A stretch of DNA of 64,000 nt from Staphylococcus edaphicus (GTDB lineage: Bacteria; Bacillota; Bacilli; Staphylococcales; Staphylococcaceae), in the NCBI RefSeq assembly GCF_002614725.1, contig NZ_MRZN01000010.1, forward strand, positions 1 to 64,000, written 5' to 3'. The notes under the pieces are model-generated. The model had not been told where the DNA came from, did no database searches, and worked only from the letters and a program-made list of their open reading frames with translations. Of this stretch, positions 1 through 9,146 are shown one piece after another. Every line of letters begins with the position of its first letter. Position 1 is the first letter of the stretch. A program made the translations under genes and the position numbers.

Positions 1-186
1 AAACAATATAAAATGCGAAGTCAAACAATAGAGAGAAGATTTGGTGATGCAAAAGAGCAGCATGGTATGCGATGGACGAGATATAGAGGACATGACAAAG
101 TTTCCATGGATACCACGCTAATTTGTGCTGCCATGAATCTTAAAAAAATAGCAATGTGGTTAGTAAAAGCTCCGGTAATGGTCTGA
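1..186 (+). mobile_element. C-terminal end of an IS1182-family transposase (cut by window edge)
   Basis: An open frame enters from the left edge and stops at 186, giving about 61 residues. It contains the order TIERRFGDAKEQHG, then MRWTRYRGH and a hydrophobic tail, which is the C-terminal signature of IS1182/IS1272-type DDE transposases common in staphylococci. The start lies outside the window, so it is unknown whether the element is intact. Hairpins follow at 231-262 and 274-304, and the next gene is on the opposite strand, so the IS right end probably lies before about 317. The family is recognised from motif memory rather than alignment. Confidence 0.8.
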
Positions 187-230
187 AAGACCACTACTTT
201 TTGAAAAATAACTATATAAATAAAAATAAA

Positions 231-262
231 CAAACCTTACGCATTAATTTGCGAAAGGTTTG
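231..262 (+). terminator. Long inverted repeat downstream of the transposase
   Basis: CAAACCTT-A-CGCA is followed by a TTAATT loop and TGCG-A-AAGGTTTG, an almost perfect 13-bp stem 45 bp after the transposase stop. No T-run follows directly, so it may be a subterminal IS hairpin or a weak terminator. Confidence 0.5.
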
Positions 263-273
263 TCAACGTTCTG

Positions 274-304
274 AAGCATCCACCATTGAGTGGATGCTTT
301 TTAT
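274..304 (+). terminator. Rho-independent terminator-like hairpin
   Basis: AAGCATCCAC and GTGGATGCTT form a perfect 10-bp stem with a 6-base loop, followed by a T-rich run on the plus strand. It would end transcription coming from the transposase side. On the minus strand the hairpin is not followed by a T-run, so it is a poor terminator for the gene ending at 318. Confidence 0.65.
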
Positions 305-317
305 ATGAACATTCAAG

Positions 318-1367
318 TTAATTTACAGTAGGATGAGATGTCTTAAATTCTTCCTCTAATTTACCCAAATGTCTCAATGTAGGCGTAAGAGCCGCAAAGA
401 AAAAGCCTTCTTTCAACTTACGTGCCTGTGGTGCTTTTGGAGAATAGGCTCTTGATCCACCATTTACCATAGACGCTTGATTTACTTCTAAAAGTAGATA
501 GCCAATCTCTTTTTTAAGACGAATAAGTTCTCCGAAGTGATTTTGTAAATCATTTTTAGCTACGAGATTATAAAAATCTTGTTTGATTAGTTTGTATTGT
601 GATTCAAAAGCATTAACATCATATTCTAAGTATTTATTGATACCATTTTGTGCGTCTGAAAATTTATGAATTAAATCTAAAGATGCACGAACAGAGCCTA
701 TACCAATAGGAATTTGTAAAGTTACAAATTGAGGTCGAATATCAGAAGCAAATGTTTTTGCATCATGAGTGATGATTTGTTTTTCTGGAATAAGTACATT
801 ATCCATAGTTATAGCAAATGTTGCTGAACCATTAACACCCAGGAAGTTTGATTTTTCATCTAGTGTAATACCATCTTGATTCGCGTGTACAATGAACATT
901 ACTAATTCATCATCATCTTCAGACTTCGAAATGGCACCAAAGTAGTGCTCTGTTCCAATATTACTAACTGCAGGTAGTCGGCCATTGACATAAAATTGGT
1001 TGTCCTGGTAGTGGTGAGATAAGTTAAAAGATTCTAAATCATTAAAGGATTTCATAGGATTTGATAGGCCTGTTGCCCCTAATATATCACCATTTAATAG
1101 TGATTTTTGTAAATCATGATTTAAATGAGGTTGACTTGCATTTTCTAAATATGTTGAAAATGCAAGCTGGCACCATAAGCAAAATCCTGTTGTTAAACAT
1201 GATTTAGAAACTGCTTCAATAACCTCTAAATTATTTTTTAAATCATTCTCTTTAAAATAACCGTCTCTAAATAATGTTTGTATAAAATTTTTAGGATAAT
1301 GTGTACCTTCGTCTATTTCAATTAGATATGGATCTAATTCATTTTCAATAAGTGCTTGTAAAGTCAT
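318..1367 (-). CDS. Acyl-CoA dehydrogenase-like flavoprotein linked to a sulfonate-type transporter
   Basis: The 349-residue protein has the layout of acyl-CoA dehydrogenase-fold flavoenzymes: a helical N-domain, a middle beta region around residues 100-200 (including GATGLSNPMK and LGVNGSATFAITMDNVLIP) and a helical C-domain. The fold also covers flavin-dependent monooxygenases of the SfnB/DszC type that act on organosulfur compounds. It is the last gene of a four-gene minus-strand operon, 13 bp after the permease, with a good ribosome site (AAAGGAGCGG) before the ATG. Its place next to a NitT/TauT/Ssu-type ABC transporter suggests it acts on the imported compound, perhaps releasing sulfur. 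That role is inference; no catalytic base was identified. It is slightly shorter than typical 370-400 residue family members. Confidence 0.7.
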   Translation of the reverse strand: MTLQALIENELDPYLIEIDEGTHYPKNFIQTLFRDGYFKENDLKNNLEVIEAVSKSCLTTGFCLWCQLAFSTYLENASQPHLNHDLQKSLLNGDILGATGLSNPMKSFNDLESFNLSHHYQDNQFYVNGRLPAVSNIGTEHYFGAISKSEDDDELVMFIVHANQDGITLDEKSNFLGVNGSATFAITMDNVLIPEKQIITHDAKTFASDIRPQFVTLQIPIGIGSVRASLDLIHKFSDAQNGINKYLEYDVNAFESQYKLIKQDFYNLVAKNDLQNHFGELIRLKKEIGYLLLEVNQASMVNGGSRAYSPKAPQARKLKEGFFFAALTPTLRHLGKLEEEFKTSHPTVN

Positions 1368-1380
1368 AATAACCGCTCCT

Positions 1381-2142
1381 TTATTCTCCGAATCGTCGAA
1401 GTATTAATGTTTCTAAATAACTAATAAACCGATCTATGATAAAACCAAATAAACCAATAAAAAATATTGCTGATAATACGTCTTCCAAGTTCAACATGTT
1501 TCTTGCATCTACAATCAAGAACCCAAGCCCTGATTGTGCGCCAATCATTTCTCCAGAAACTAAGAAAATCCAACTTGTACCTACAGCCATGTGAATACCA
1601 CCCATAATATGTTTGAAGGCACCAGGAAATAAAATATTTTTATAAAGTTGCCAACCTGTTAAGTTGAGATTTGACGCTATTTTTAAATATTGAGGTTCGA
1701 TGTTTCTAATACCTTTAATTGTGTTGAAAACAATCGGAAAGAAAGCAGCGATAAAAATAATTGCCATCGCGGGCAAACTTCCGATACCGAACCATAAGAC
1801 AACGAAAGGTGACCAAGCGATTGGAGATATGGGTCTGATTAATTGTAATAGTGGTTCTATTGCATCAAATAACATATTAATACGACCTAATAAAAATCCA
1901 ATTGGGACACCTATTAAAATGGCAAATCCAAAACCGACGATGAAACGAAATAAACTTATAAATAAATGAGGGAATATTTCCCCGGAAATGATGAACTGCC
2001 AAATACTTGAAGCAACAAGCCAAGGACCAGGTAGCAGTATAGGTTGATAATGACCTATCCAAATGACGCATTGCCATATAAATAAGAAAATAATGAAGCT
2101 AACAATAGGTAAAGTGAATTTTTTGGTTATAGTCTTTGTCAA
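1381..2142 (-). CDS. ABC transporter permease, SsuC/TauC type
   Basis: A 253-residue membrane protein with about six hydrophobic segments. It has the permease EAA-like region (residues about 146-180, from NIEPQYLKIASNL onward) typical of nitrate/sulfonate/taurine importers. Start is TTG, chosen because a strong AAGGAGGG site lies seven bases upstream; that site sits inside the last codons of the preceding binding-protein gene. It should pair with the ATPase at 3112-3852 and the lipoprotein at 2149-3099. The substrate cannot be read from the permease alone. Confidence 0.85.
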   Translation of the reverse strand: MTKTITKKFTLPIVSFIIFLFIWQCVIWIGHYQPILLPGPWLVASSIWQFIISGEIFPHLFISLFRFIVGFGFAILIGVPIGFLLGRINMLFDAIEPLLQLIRPISPIAWSPFVVLWFGIGSLPAMAIIFIAAFFPIVFNTIKGIRNIEPQYLKIASNLNLTGWQLYKNILFPGAFKHIMGGIHMAVGTSWIFLVSGEMIGAQSGLGFLIVDARNMLNLEDVLSAIFFIGLFGFIIDRFISYLETLILRRFGE

Positions 2143-2148
2143 TGCGCG

Positions 2149-3099
2149 CTATCCCTCCTTGTATAATGTTGGATCAACGAAGTCTTTATAATCGGGTGTT
2201 TTGAATAATTTATGTTCATCTAATAGTTGCGTGATTTTATTGTAGCCATCTTTTTCAAGTGTTAAATCACCATAAGAAGTCCATTCTGCTGATTGTGTTA
2301 ACACTTTTTTATCTTGTTTAAAATATTTATTCATGACATCGACACTAAGCTTTTTGTTGTTCATTTTATAACCAGCTTGTTTATAATCACTGACGAAAGT
2401 TTTTGCTACATGGTGATGTTGATTAATTAAATCTTCTCTAAGTACAAGAGCACAACAATATGCATCAGGTATAACGTCACTACCATGTTTAATCGTATGT
2501 CCTTTGCCTAGTTTTTCTCCTAATGCTCCAAATGGTTCCGCTACGGAATATCCTGAGATACGGTGTTCGCTTAAAGCTGCTGGCATTTCTGCTGGAGCCA
2601 TTTCATGGTAGCTAAAGGTATCGTCATCTAACTTAAGTTGTTTACGCATTTCTTCTAGAAGTAGGTAATGCGTTGAATAACGATGTGGTATAGCAAAACT
2701 ATACTCTCTATGATTATGAAAGTCGGCAGTTGTTTTATCTTTTTGACCCATAATGACATTACCTTCATGGTGTCCAAGTGCGACAGCTTTAATATTAGAA
2801 CCCTTTTCTTTTGATTTCATGGCAAGTTCGATTAAGGTAGATGCACCATCTATTTTCCCACTGTTCAAAGCGTCCATAAGATCTGGCCAATTATTAAACT
2901 TTACAAGTTCCAATTTATAATTAGAATGTTGGGTTTGCTGTTGTATTTGTTTTGTCATCATCAGATTTGCTGAATGTGTAATCGGTAAATAACCGATTTT
3001 TATAGTTTGCTTTTTATCATTTTTTTGCTGATTGTTACTATGTGTGCAAGCAGACAGTAAGATTAGGAATATTAGGGAAAGGATAAAAATTTTTTTCAA
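2149..3099 (-). CDS. ABC transporter substrate-binding lipoprotein, SsuA/TauA (NMT1-like) type
   Basis: 316 residues with a lipoprotein signal (hydrophobic residues 4-15 and lipobox LSAC, Cys18), so it should be anchored on the outer face of the membrane. The mature part begins with KIGYLPITHSANLMM and contains GKIDGASTLIELAM and YSVAEPFGALGEKLGKG, the pattern of periplasmic-binding proteins for sulfonates, nitrate or thiamine precursors. It is the second gene of the operon, between ATPase and permease, 12 bp after the former. An aliphatic sulfonate or related organosulfur ligand is favoured because of the neighbouring flavoenzyme, but thiamine precursors or nitrate are not excluded. Confidence 0.8.
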   Translation of the reverse strand: MKKIFILSLIFLILLSACTHSNNQQKNDKKQTIKIGYLPITHSANLMMTKQIQQQTQHSNYKLELVKFNNWPDLMDALNSGKIDGASTLIELAMKSKEKGSNIKAVALGHHEGNVIMGQKDKTTADFHNHREYSFAIPHRYSTHYLLLEEMRKQLKLDDDTFSYHEMAPAEMPAALSEHRISGYSVAEPFGALGEKLGKGHTIKHGSDVIPDAYCCALVLREDLINQHHHVAKTFVSDYKQAGYKMNNKKLSVDVMNKYFKQDKKVLTQSAEWTSYGDLTLEKDGYNKITQLLDEHKLFKTPDYKDFVDPTLYKEG

Positions 3100-3111
3100 T
3101 ATGCGACCTCC

Positions 3112-3852
3112 TTATAAATAATATTCCGGCTCTGCCATATGATGATTTAAGGCGAATTTTTCCATAATTGTGTTTCTAATACTCAATAAGTGACTATCAT
3201 TACGATTACGAGGGTGAGATTGCTTAATCTTGTATTGATCTATAATTTTGCAACCATCTCCAAGTAAGACTATATTGTCAGACAGGTATAATGCTTCGTC
3301 TATATCATGCGTTACTAAAATGATAGTAGCTGCAGTCTGATTCTTTAATTGAATCAATTGGTCTTGTAATTTATACCGCGTGAATGCATCTAATGCGCCA
3401 AGTGGCTCATCCATTAAAATGACATTAGGACGATGAACTTGTGCTCTACAAAGCGCTACACGCTGTTTCATTCCTCCAGATAATGCTTCAGGGAACACTG
3501 AACCTTTATTATTTAGGTCGACACTTTTTAAGTGATTGTTAATCTCCTCATTGCTGATACGATGAGTTAAACCAATCCGTATATTATCGTATATATTTTT
3601 CCAAGGGAAAAGATTGTGATGTTGGAATATCATTAAGCAATCTGGTGAGGGTACTTGTTTAGTTTGCCCATTGATACTAACAGAACCAGATGAGGGTGTC
3701 AGGAAACCACCGATAATATTTAATAAAGTAGACTTGCCGCATCCACTTTTACCGATAAAAGTGACAATCTCACCTTTATCTATATTGAGTTCGAAGTCGT
3801 TAATAACTGTATTGTCTCCAAATTGATGCTGAATTCGATTAATATGAATCAC
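3112..3852 (-). CDS. ABC transporter ATP-binding protein, SsuB/TauB type
   Basis: 246 residues with all ABC ATPase motifs in order: Walker A GKSGCGKST, Q-loop FQHHNLFPW, signature LSGGMKQR, Walker B VILMDEPLGALD and switch THD. The GTG at 3852 is taken as start because GAGG lies eight bases upstream; an in-frame GTG at 3861 overlaps that ribosome site. It energises the permease and binding protein that follow in the same operon. The operon is preceded by an intergenic region with a hairpin (3907-3928) and repeats. Confidence 0.88.
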   Translation of the reverse strand: MIHINRIQHQFGDNTVINDFELNIDKGEIVTFIGKSGCGKSTLLNIIGGFLTPSSGSVSINGQTKQVPSPDCLMIFQHHNLFPWKNIYDNIRIGLTHRISNEEINNHLKSVDLNNKGSVFPEALSGGMKQRVALCRAQVHRPNVILMDEPLGALDAFTRYKLQDQLIQLKNQTAATIILVTHDIDEALYLSDNIVLLGDGCKIIDQYKIKQSHPRNRNDSHLLSIRNTIMEKFALNHHMAEPEYYL

Positions 3853-3906
3853 TGTACACACCTCAATTATTCCTATCTTTTTAGTATGGATTAAATTTAT
3901 GTTAAA

Positions 3907-3928
3907 GGGCTATGCATGCACATAGCCC
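3907..3928. terminator. Perfect hairpin upstream of the ABC operon
   Basis: GGGCTATG-CATGCA-CATAGCCC is a perfect 8-bp stem with a 6-base loop, about 55 bp before the ATPase start. It could end read-through from the DUF4242 gene or be a regulatory hairpin in the operon leader; no long T-run follows on either strand. Confidence 0.4.
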
Positions 3929-3984
3929 GTGAAGTTATTGATTATAAACTTTTAAAAAACGAATGAGTAAAGTCAAGACTATAA

Positions 3985-4183
3985 GGAATACAATAGCTAA
4001 AGCTATTGTATTAAGAATAACTAATCTCAATTGCATTGAGAAAGACTATAAGGAATACAATAGCTAAAGCTATTGCATAAGAACTACTAATCTCAATTGC
4101 ATTGAGAAAGACTATAAGGAATACAATAGCTAGAGCTATTGCATAAGAACTACTAATCTCAATTGCATTGAGAAAGTAGTTCT
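3985..4183. repeat. Structured intergenic repeat, array A (three units of 66-67 bp)
   Basis: Three tandem units begin at 3985, 4052 and 4118. Each has GGAATA, then hairpin CAATAGC-TAAA-GCTATTG (unit three has TAGA as loop), then a second hairpin CTCAAT-TGC-ATTGAG. Only the last unit has a full outer stem (GAACTACT pairing with AGTAGTTC, followed by a T-rich run). The same architecture with different stem sequences occurs at 15461-15727, with degraded copies near 24839 and 26462. This fills most of the gap between the ABC operon and the DUF4242 gene. Confidence 0.85.
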
Positions 4184-4696
4184 TTATATTTTTTCGATGT
4201 CGTCGATAGGTGTGTCAACAGCTTTACGTGCACGACGTACTGCATCTTCGTCGGGTGCATCGTACATACAAATGCATTTTGTCATATCTTCACAAACGTA
4301 AGTGCGTTGGAATTGTACTTCTGGCACTTCTTCATAGTGAACTGAATTTTTCTTTTTACGCGCTAAATATTGATCCATTGTAATACCTTCTGGAATATTC
4401 CATGTTACGAGATAGTCTATTTTTGGATCGCCTTTTTTTACTTCTTCCAATTCTTTACCTACTAAACGTACTTCTTTAACTAAATTTATATTAATAGAAG
4501 CCTCTTCTAAAAATTGTTTTGCTTCAGTATCACTATTTGCTTCTACAATGAAATAACCATGTGTTAGGTCTTCAGTAGCTTGAACTTCAATTAGTGTAGG
4601 AACCTCACCTGTTGTTAGATGGGCAGCTTTATCTTCTAGTTCTTTTTTATTTGAGGCAAAGGCCAAATCGTTTGCTTCTAATAAGTATAATGTCAT
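4184..4696 (-). CDS. DUF4242 (SCO4226-like, putative nickel-binding) domain protein
   Basis: 170 residues counted from the ATG at 4696, which has GGAGGTTAAG four bases upstream; a longer in-frame reading has no support. The protein appears to have two related halves. The first begins MTLYLLEAND. The second, from about residue 94 (DYLVTWNIPEGITMDQYLA), ends with YVCEDMTKCICMYDAPDEDAVRRARKA, matching the DUF4242 pattern of small ferredoxin-fold proteins, some of which bind nickel. It contains three clustered cysteines (CEDMTKCIC). It stands alone between repeat array A and lrgB. Its function is unknown. Confidence 0.65.
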   Translation of the reverse strand: MTLYLLEANDLAFASNKKELEDKAAHLTTGEVPTLIEVQATEDLTHGYFIVEANSDTEAKQFLEEASININLVKEVRLVGKELEEVKKGDPKIDYLVTWNIPEGITMDQYLARKKKNSVHYEEVPEVQFQRTYVCEDMTKCICMYDAPDEDAVRRARKAVDTPIDDIEKI

Positions 4697-4879
4697 AAAT
4701 CTTAACCTCCAATAATTAATAATACGTGTATAATACATTAATCCTTATCAGATTACAAGGATATAATATTAAGTAATTTAAATTTTCTGATAAATTATAA
4801 AAATAATATATAGTTCATGCCTATTTCAAAGCAAATGAAGGGGTTAAAAACATAAAATAATTCATGTTTTTAGCTATTC

Positions 4880-4930
4880 AAAAAACCTACAAGTAATTCA
4901 GGATGTGTTAACTGAACTTCTTGTAGGTTG
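4880..4930 (-). terminator. Terminator of lrgAB
   Basis: Read on the minus strand just after the lrgB stop: AACCTACAAG, a small internal stem, then CTTGTAGGTT followed by TTTTG. The 10-bp perfect outer stem and T-run fit a rho-independent terminator. Confidence 0.8.
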
Positions 4931-4937
4931 GTTATAT

Positions 4938-5639
4938 TTATAATAAAACAGTCGCTAATATTGGAGCTACGATTACAACAATAACGCCAACAATGACCAG
5001 TGAAATAGATGCCATTGAGGCTTCTGTTTCACCGAATTCCTGTGCAGATGAAACACCTAAGGAATGTCCGCTAGTACCAAGTGCCAAACCACGGGCAATA
5101 GGATTAGTGATATTGAATAATTTAATTAGTTTAGCACCTAATGCATAGATAATCACACCATTTAGAATAACTGCTAATGATGTTAATTCTTTGATACCAC
5201 CTATATCAGCTGAAACTGGTAAGGCAATAGCAGTTGTCGCACCCTGTGGTAACATAGATGCAATGATACTATTAGAAAATTGGAATGCTTCTGCGATTAG
5301 ATAGATACAAACAAGAGCAGCGGTTGTTCCAACAGTGATACCACCTAATATTTGCTTCCAATATTTTTTTAAGACATCACGACGTTTATATAGAGGTATT
5401 GCAAAACATATTGTCGCTGGTTCTAAGAAGAAATTAATAATGTCTCCACCGATTTTATAATTTGCATAGTCAATACCTGTAATTTTTAAAAAAGCAATTC
5501 CTACGACCATGCTCACAAATAATGGTGTGAATAAGAAAAAGCCATTTGTTTTTTTGAATAAAAAAGTTGCGATGATAAAAGGTATCAGAGATAGAAGAAT
5601 ACCAAAATAAGGTGTGTTAATCGCTAAATGTTCCATCAT
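4938..5639 (-). CDS. lrgB: Antiholin-like protein LrgB
   Basis: 233 residues, the usual length of LrgB, with about six to eight hydrophobic segments and the conserved region [20 protein letters not shown] followed by [24 protein letters not shown]. LrgB works with LrgA in the membrane; the pair opposes CidAB-driven murein hydrolase activity and cell lysis and has been linked to pyruvate uptake in several Gram-positives. The start overlaps the lrgA stop by four bases (ATGA), indicating translational coupling. It lies downstream of lytSR, which controls it in S. aureus. Confidence 0.93.
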   Translation of the reverse strand: MMEHLAINTPYFGILLSLIPFIIATFLFKKTNGFFLFTPLFVSMVVGIAFLKITGIDYANYKIGGDIINFFLEPATICFAIPLYKRRDVLKKYWKQILGGITVGTTAALVCIYLIAEAFQFSNSIIASMLPQGATTAIALPVSADIGGIKELTSLAVILNGVIIYALGAKLIKLFNITNPIARGLALGTSGHSLGVSSAQEFGETEASMASISLVIVGVIVVIVAPILATVLL

Positions 5640-6079
5640 AATTCATCCTCCGCTAATTGTTTGTGTTTTGATTTTCTCGGAATAAAAGATTTTGTAATAA
5701 GCATTTGTGAGAAAAAACCTGTACATAACAACAAGAGTAATGTTGAAATAATAATTAATAATGTAATTAGGATTGGACTTGTACTTAATACACCTAATGA
5801 ATTTATGACTGAGACACCAGCAGGAACGAATAAGAAACCAATATTGTTCGTTAATGTAGTACCAACAGTTTCTACTTCACCGAGTTTAACAATACCTGTA
5901 CATAAAGCGACAAATAATAGGACGAGTCCTATAACTGAAGCTGGCATTGGCACTGGCATGAAACTCTCGATGACATTCGAGATAAACATAATAATAGCTA
6001 TAACCAGTGCTTGATGAAAAAAGTTATATGTTTTAGAGCTTTTATCTTTTGTGCTGTGTTGTTCTTTTTCAACTTTCAT
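5636..6079 (-). CDS. lrgA: Antiholin-like protein LrgA
   Basis: 147 residues from the ATG at 6079, matching S. aureus LrgA in length. The upstream TTG in the same frame overlaps the ribosome site (GGGAGG) and is rejected. It has four hydrophobic segments typical of the holin-like LrgA/CidA family, including [17 protein letters not shown] and [17 protein letters not shown]. With LrgB it forms a membrane system regulating murein hydrolases and programmed lysis. The promoter region 6080-6200 contains a CcpA-type site and repeated AATGTGACT motifs (separate entries). Confidence 0.93.
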   Translation of the reverse strand: MKVEKEQHSTKDKSSKTYNFFHQALVIAIIMFISNVIESFMPVPMPASVIGLVLLFVALCTGIVKLGEVETVGTTLTNNIGFLFVPAGVSVINSLGVLSTSPILITLLIIISTLLLLLCTGFFSQMLITKSFIPRKSKHKQLAEDEL

Positions 6080-6112
6080 TTTTAAGTTGCCTCCCAAATT
6101 GATCTTAAGTCA

Positions 6113-6199
6113 ATTATAAAATGAAAGCGATTACGAATGTGCGTTTTTAATGTGACTTACGACACGCTAGAGCTGAAATGCATTATTCGAAATGTGACT
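6113..6199 (-). promoter_or_regulatory. lrgA promoter region with cre-like site and AATGTGACT direct repeats
   Basis: On the minus strand a TATAAT (complement of 6113-6118) is preceded, within the -35/-10 spacer, by a catabolite-response-like element at 6122-6135 (plus strand TGAAAGCGATTACG, one mismatch to TGNAANCGNWWNCA). Farther upstream the nine-base word AATGTGACT occurs at 6149-6157 and 6191-6199, 42 bp apart, with a partial copy AATGTGC at 6136-6142. Direct repeats of about nine bases are typical LytTR-domain targets, so these are candidate LytR sites. CcpA and LytR roles are inferred. Confidence 0.5.
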
Positions 6200-6200
6200 A

Positions 6201-6965
6201 TCAATTTAAGCCCATCATTTGTTTAAAAGGCTTCATGTATGAGCGACTAACTTGGAACTTTAATTGATTTGTCATCGTAAGTTGATAAGTATAATTGAAC
6301 CAATGTTCAATCGTTTGAATATGCAATTTATTAATCAGTGTTGCGCGATGAATACGCATAAAGTTTTGGGTTTCAATTTTCTTTTCATAATGGTTCAAAG
6401 GCTCTGTCGTTTCAAATGCGCCAACCGTTGAATTTATAGTGGTTATGCCATTATTAACAGAAATTGCAATGATATCATCTAAATTAATAATATGAATACG
6501 TTCATCGACCTCTATGGGGAGTACTTTGCTGTTTTTTTCTTCTTGTCTGTCACGCATACGCATAGAAGAGGTCACATAAATATCGTTATGAAGTTCGTTG
6601 GATTGACCAATGGCTAATTCAACCTTATGAACTGCTTGTGCAATACGCTGTTGTTCAAAAGGTTTAAGAATATAATCTATGGCGTCTAGTTCAAACGCTT
6701 TGACGGCAAACGTATCGTGTGCTGTTGCAAAAATAATAAAAGGTGCGTGCTTCATTTTCTTTATTTTATTTGCCAAATCTAGTCCACTTTCGTCCATCAA
6801 GTTAATATCAAGAAAAATAACATCATAATCGTCGTAAAGTAGCAATTCTAATGTTTCAGAAACATTGGCTGCTTCATCAATTTTTTCAAATTGCCGAATT
6901 TGATTTAGCAAATAGTTTAGTTCATTACGTGCTAGGGGTTCATCGTCTACAATGATTGCTTTCAA
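6201..6965 (-). CDS. lytR: Response regulator LytR (LytTR family)
   Basis: 254 residues. The N-terminal receiver domain has the acidic pair D7-D8 and phospho-acceptor D53 (VIFLDINL); a conserved lysine lies in DYILKPF. The C-terminal LytTR DNA-binding domain begins near residue 150 ([16 protein letters not shown]) and includes [12 protein letters not shown]. It receives phosphate from LytS and in S. aureus activates lrgAB, transcribed just downstream on the same strand. Its start overlaps the lytS stop by four bases, so the pair is co-translated. Confidence 0.93.
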   Translation of the reverse strand: MKAIIVDDEPLARNELNYLLNQIRQFEKIDEAANVSETLELLLYDDYDVIFLDINLMDESGLDLANKIKKMKHAPFIIFATAHDTFAVKAFELDAIDYILKPFEQQRIAQAVHKVELAIGQSNELHNDIYVTSSMRMRDRQEEKNSKVLPIEVDERIHIINLDDIIAISVNNGITTINSTVGAFETTEPLNHYEKKIETQNFMRIHRATLINKLHIQTIEHWFNYTYQLTMTNQLKFQVSRSYMKPFKQMMGLN

Positions 6966-8719
6966 ATTTTTTCCTCCTCTGAATTATGGTAAGGAATAGT
7001 ACAACTTACTATAGTACCCTGTTGATTAGAATGAATTTGAAGGCTTGCTTCATAGCCAAACAAGCCATCTAAACGACGGTTTAAATTTTCTAGAGCACTT
7101 CCTGTACCAGAATCTGAATGTACACTTGTTTTGCCGATTTTATCTAGCTTTTCAATAGGAATGCCGTGACCATTGTCGGTTACGGAGATGACGAGGCCGC
7201 TGTGTACTTTGTGTGCGTTTACAATAATTTTGTTATCGTATTTACGATTTTTAAAAGCGTGTTTAATAGCATTCTCAACGAGTATTTGTATTGCAAAAGG
7301 TGGCACAAGAGCGCCATAACAAGTATCATCTATATCAAAAGAAACATGGAAACGATCAGGGTATCGTGCTTGTTCTAATGATAAATACGATTCTACTTGC
7401 TGTAACTCTTTTTCTAAAGAAATGGTATTATTTCGTGCACCTTGCAAATTTGATCGGAAAAATTGACTAAGTTGTAATAGTAACTCGCGTGCTTTTTCAC
7501 TATCGATTCTGACTAATGCAGAAATGGTATTAATTGCGTTAAAGAAAAAATGTGGATTAACTTGTGCCTGAAGCGATTTTATTTCAGCATCACGTATTAA
7601 TGCACTTTGTGTTTCTGCTTGACCCAATTCCAGTTGGCTTGAAAAAATTTCTGCAAGGCCAGTTGCCAGTTGTTTATCAGAAAAATTCACATCATATTTG
7701 TCTGTGAAATATAATTTCAAGGTCCCTACAACATCGTTTTTGACACGCAATGGTACAACTATGGCCGCTTCTAGAGGGCATCCAGGATGATTACATCCTA
7801 TTTCTTCACTGGAATAAGCTTCCTTTAAAGTTCCGGTTTGAATCGCTCTTTTAGATAAATTTGTAATGATTGCTTTTTGCGCAACGTGATGATCGCTTGC
7901 TGCGCCGACATGGGTCAAAATATCCTTGCGATTAGTAATTGCAACTGCAGATACACGCATCAAGTCAAGAATAATTTCTGCTGCTTTTTTCGCTGATTGT
8001 TCATTTAAACCTGAGCGGAAATAAGGCAACGTTTGATTAGCAAGCTGTAATACATCGTGTGTTTGTATTGCCCGTGTTTCTTCTTCTTGTTTAATTGTGG
8101 ATAAAATGATAGATAAAAATATAGCCGTACCGATGGAATTTATAGAAATCATTGGAATAGCGATAAGTTTTACCAACGTCCAAGCATGTTCAGTATTATC
8201 AGAAAATATAAGTATACAAAGCATTTGAATAATTTCTGTCGTGCCTCCAATTAAAGTACCTTTTACGATTGTAGGATAACGGTTAGCACGCATTGCCTTA
8301 TAACCAAAATATCCAGAAACAAGTGCTATTACTATTGAAGAAATTAAATAAATATAGGCATCTGCGCCACCAATATAAACACGATAAATACCTGAAATTA
8401 AAGCAACTGCTAAAGCTACAAATGGGCCACCGATAAGTCCTGACACACCAATTGTCAAAACACGTGTATTTGCTAAAGAAGCATCAGGATCAAGATGATT
8501 GTAAACTGTTCCGTTAATGATTTCATCACCACGGATTTGTATACCAGTAAAGTTTGAAATCATAGAAAAGCAACCAAAGATAATAATTAATTGCCATTGA
8601 GAACGACGGCTATCACGCATGTTCATCATTGATTTAAAATGATTGATATTCATTAGAATATAGGCTATAAGAATGATTAAGCCTACTCGTTCAAGTAAAA
8701 GTATAAATAAATTTAACAT
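6962..8719 (-). CDS. lytS: Sensor histidine kinase LytS
   Basis: 585 residues. The order is: five or six membrane helices (residues about 1-205, the 5TM-5TMR_LYT domain), a GAF-like domain (about 220-360), a His-kinase region with [22 protein letters not shown], and a C-terminal ATPase domain ([11 protein letters not shown] and DNGHGIP). The histidine in NPHFFFN is the expected phosphorylation site. It senses a cell-envelope or membrane-potential-related signal in S. aureus and phosphorylates LytR. It is the first gene of lytSR, and the divergent neighbour is norB. Confidence 0.93.
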   Translation of the reverse strand: MLNLFILLLERVGLIILIAYILMNINHFKSMMNMRDSRRSQWQLIIIFGCFSMISNFTGIQIRGDEIINGTVYNHLDPDASLANTRVLTIGVSGLIGGPFVALAVALISGIYRVYIGGADAYIYLISSIVIALVSGYFGYKAMRANRYPTIVKGTLIGGTTEIIQMLCILIFSDNTEHAWTLVKLIAIPMISINSIGTAIFLSIILSTIKQEEETRAIQTHDVLQLANQTLPYFRSGLNEQSAKKAAEIILDLMRVSAVAITNRKDILTHVGAASDHHVAQKAIITNLSKRAIQTGTLKEAYSSEEIGCNHPGCPLEAAIVVPLRVKNDVVGTLKLYFTDKYDVNFSDKQLATGLAEIFSSQLELGQAETQSALIRDAEIKSLQAQVNPHFFFNAINTISALVRIDSEKARELLLQLSQFFRSNLQGARNNTISLEKELQQVESYLSLEQARYPDRFHVSFDIDDTCYGALVPPFAIQILVENAIKHAFKNRKYDNKIIVNAHKVHSGLVISVTDNGHGIPIEKLDKIGKTSVHSDSGTGSALENLNRRLDGLFGYEASLQIHSNQQGTIVSCTIPYHNSEEEKI

Positions 8720-9146
8720 AAAGCACCCTTATTTTAGTTTGTCTGTATATATTATACAGAAATTTTTAAAGTATTGTTATTTTGCAAAATAATAGTCTTC
8801 TAAATGTATTTTGGTACGCGATAAAATTATGAAAATTGAGTAATAAAATTACTTCTTATGTTTATAAATACACGTATAACACTGTTTTTTAGCAATATTT
8901 ATAGCTAAGTGTTATTTTATTTATATTGAGTTTTTAAATATTTTGTGAAAACAAAAGAGTTTATTTGATAATAAATCAATTAAATGTTTGTTAATTTCAC
9001 AAATAATTATAGCTTAATTTTATTTTAAAAGATTCATTTTGAAATAGATATAGACTTTTTTAGAACATATTGAATTTGAGTTTAAAAAAGTGTATAGCTA
9101 TTTTGAAGTGATGATGAGGTATTTGAGATATAGGAGGAAAAAGAAT
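8720..9146. promoter_or_regulatory. Divergent lytS/norB intergenic region
   Basis: 427 bp of very AT-rich DNA with no supportable gene. Near lytS a palindrome CTGTATA-TAT-TATACAG (8743-8759) overlaps a minus-strand TATAAT (complement of 8751-8756) and could be an operator at the lytSR promoter. No confident promoter or operator was identified for norB, although AT-rich regulators such as MgrA could bind here. Confidence 0.4.

Noticed and set aside
3853..3984. S-box, T-box or other known riboswitch upstream of the ABC operon
   Set aside because: The leader is short and lacks any conserved riboswitch core; only one small hairpin was seen. A CymR site could not be established either.
8985..9003. 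Rex half-site (TTCACAA) between lytS and norB
   Set aside because: The other half does not match; a single half in AT-rich sequence is expected by chance.
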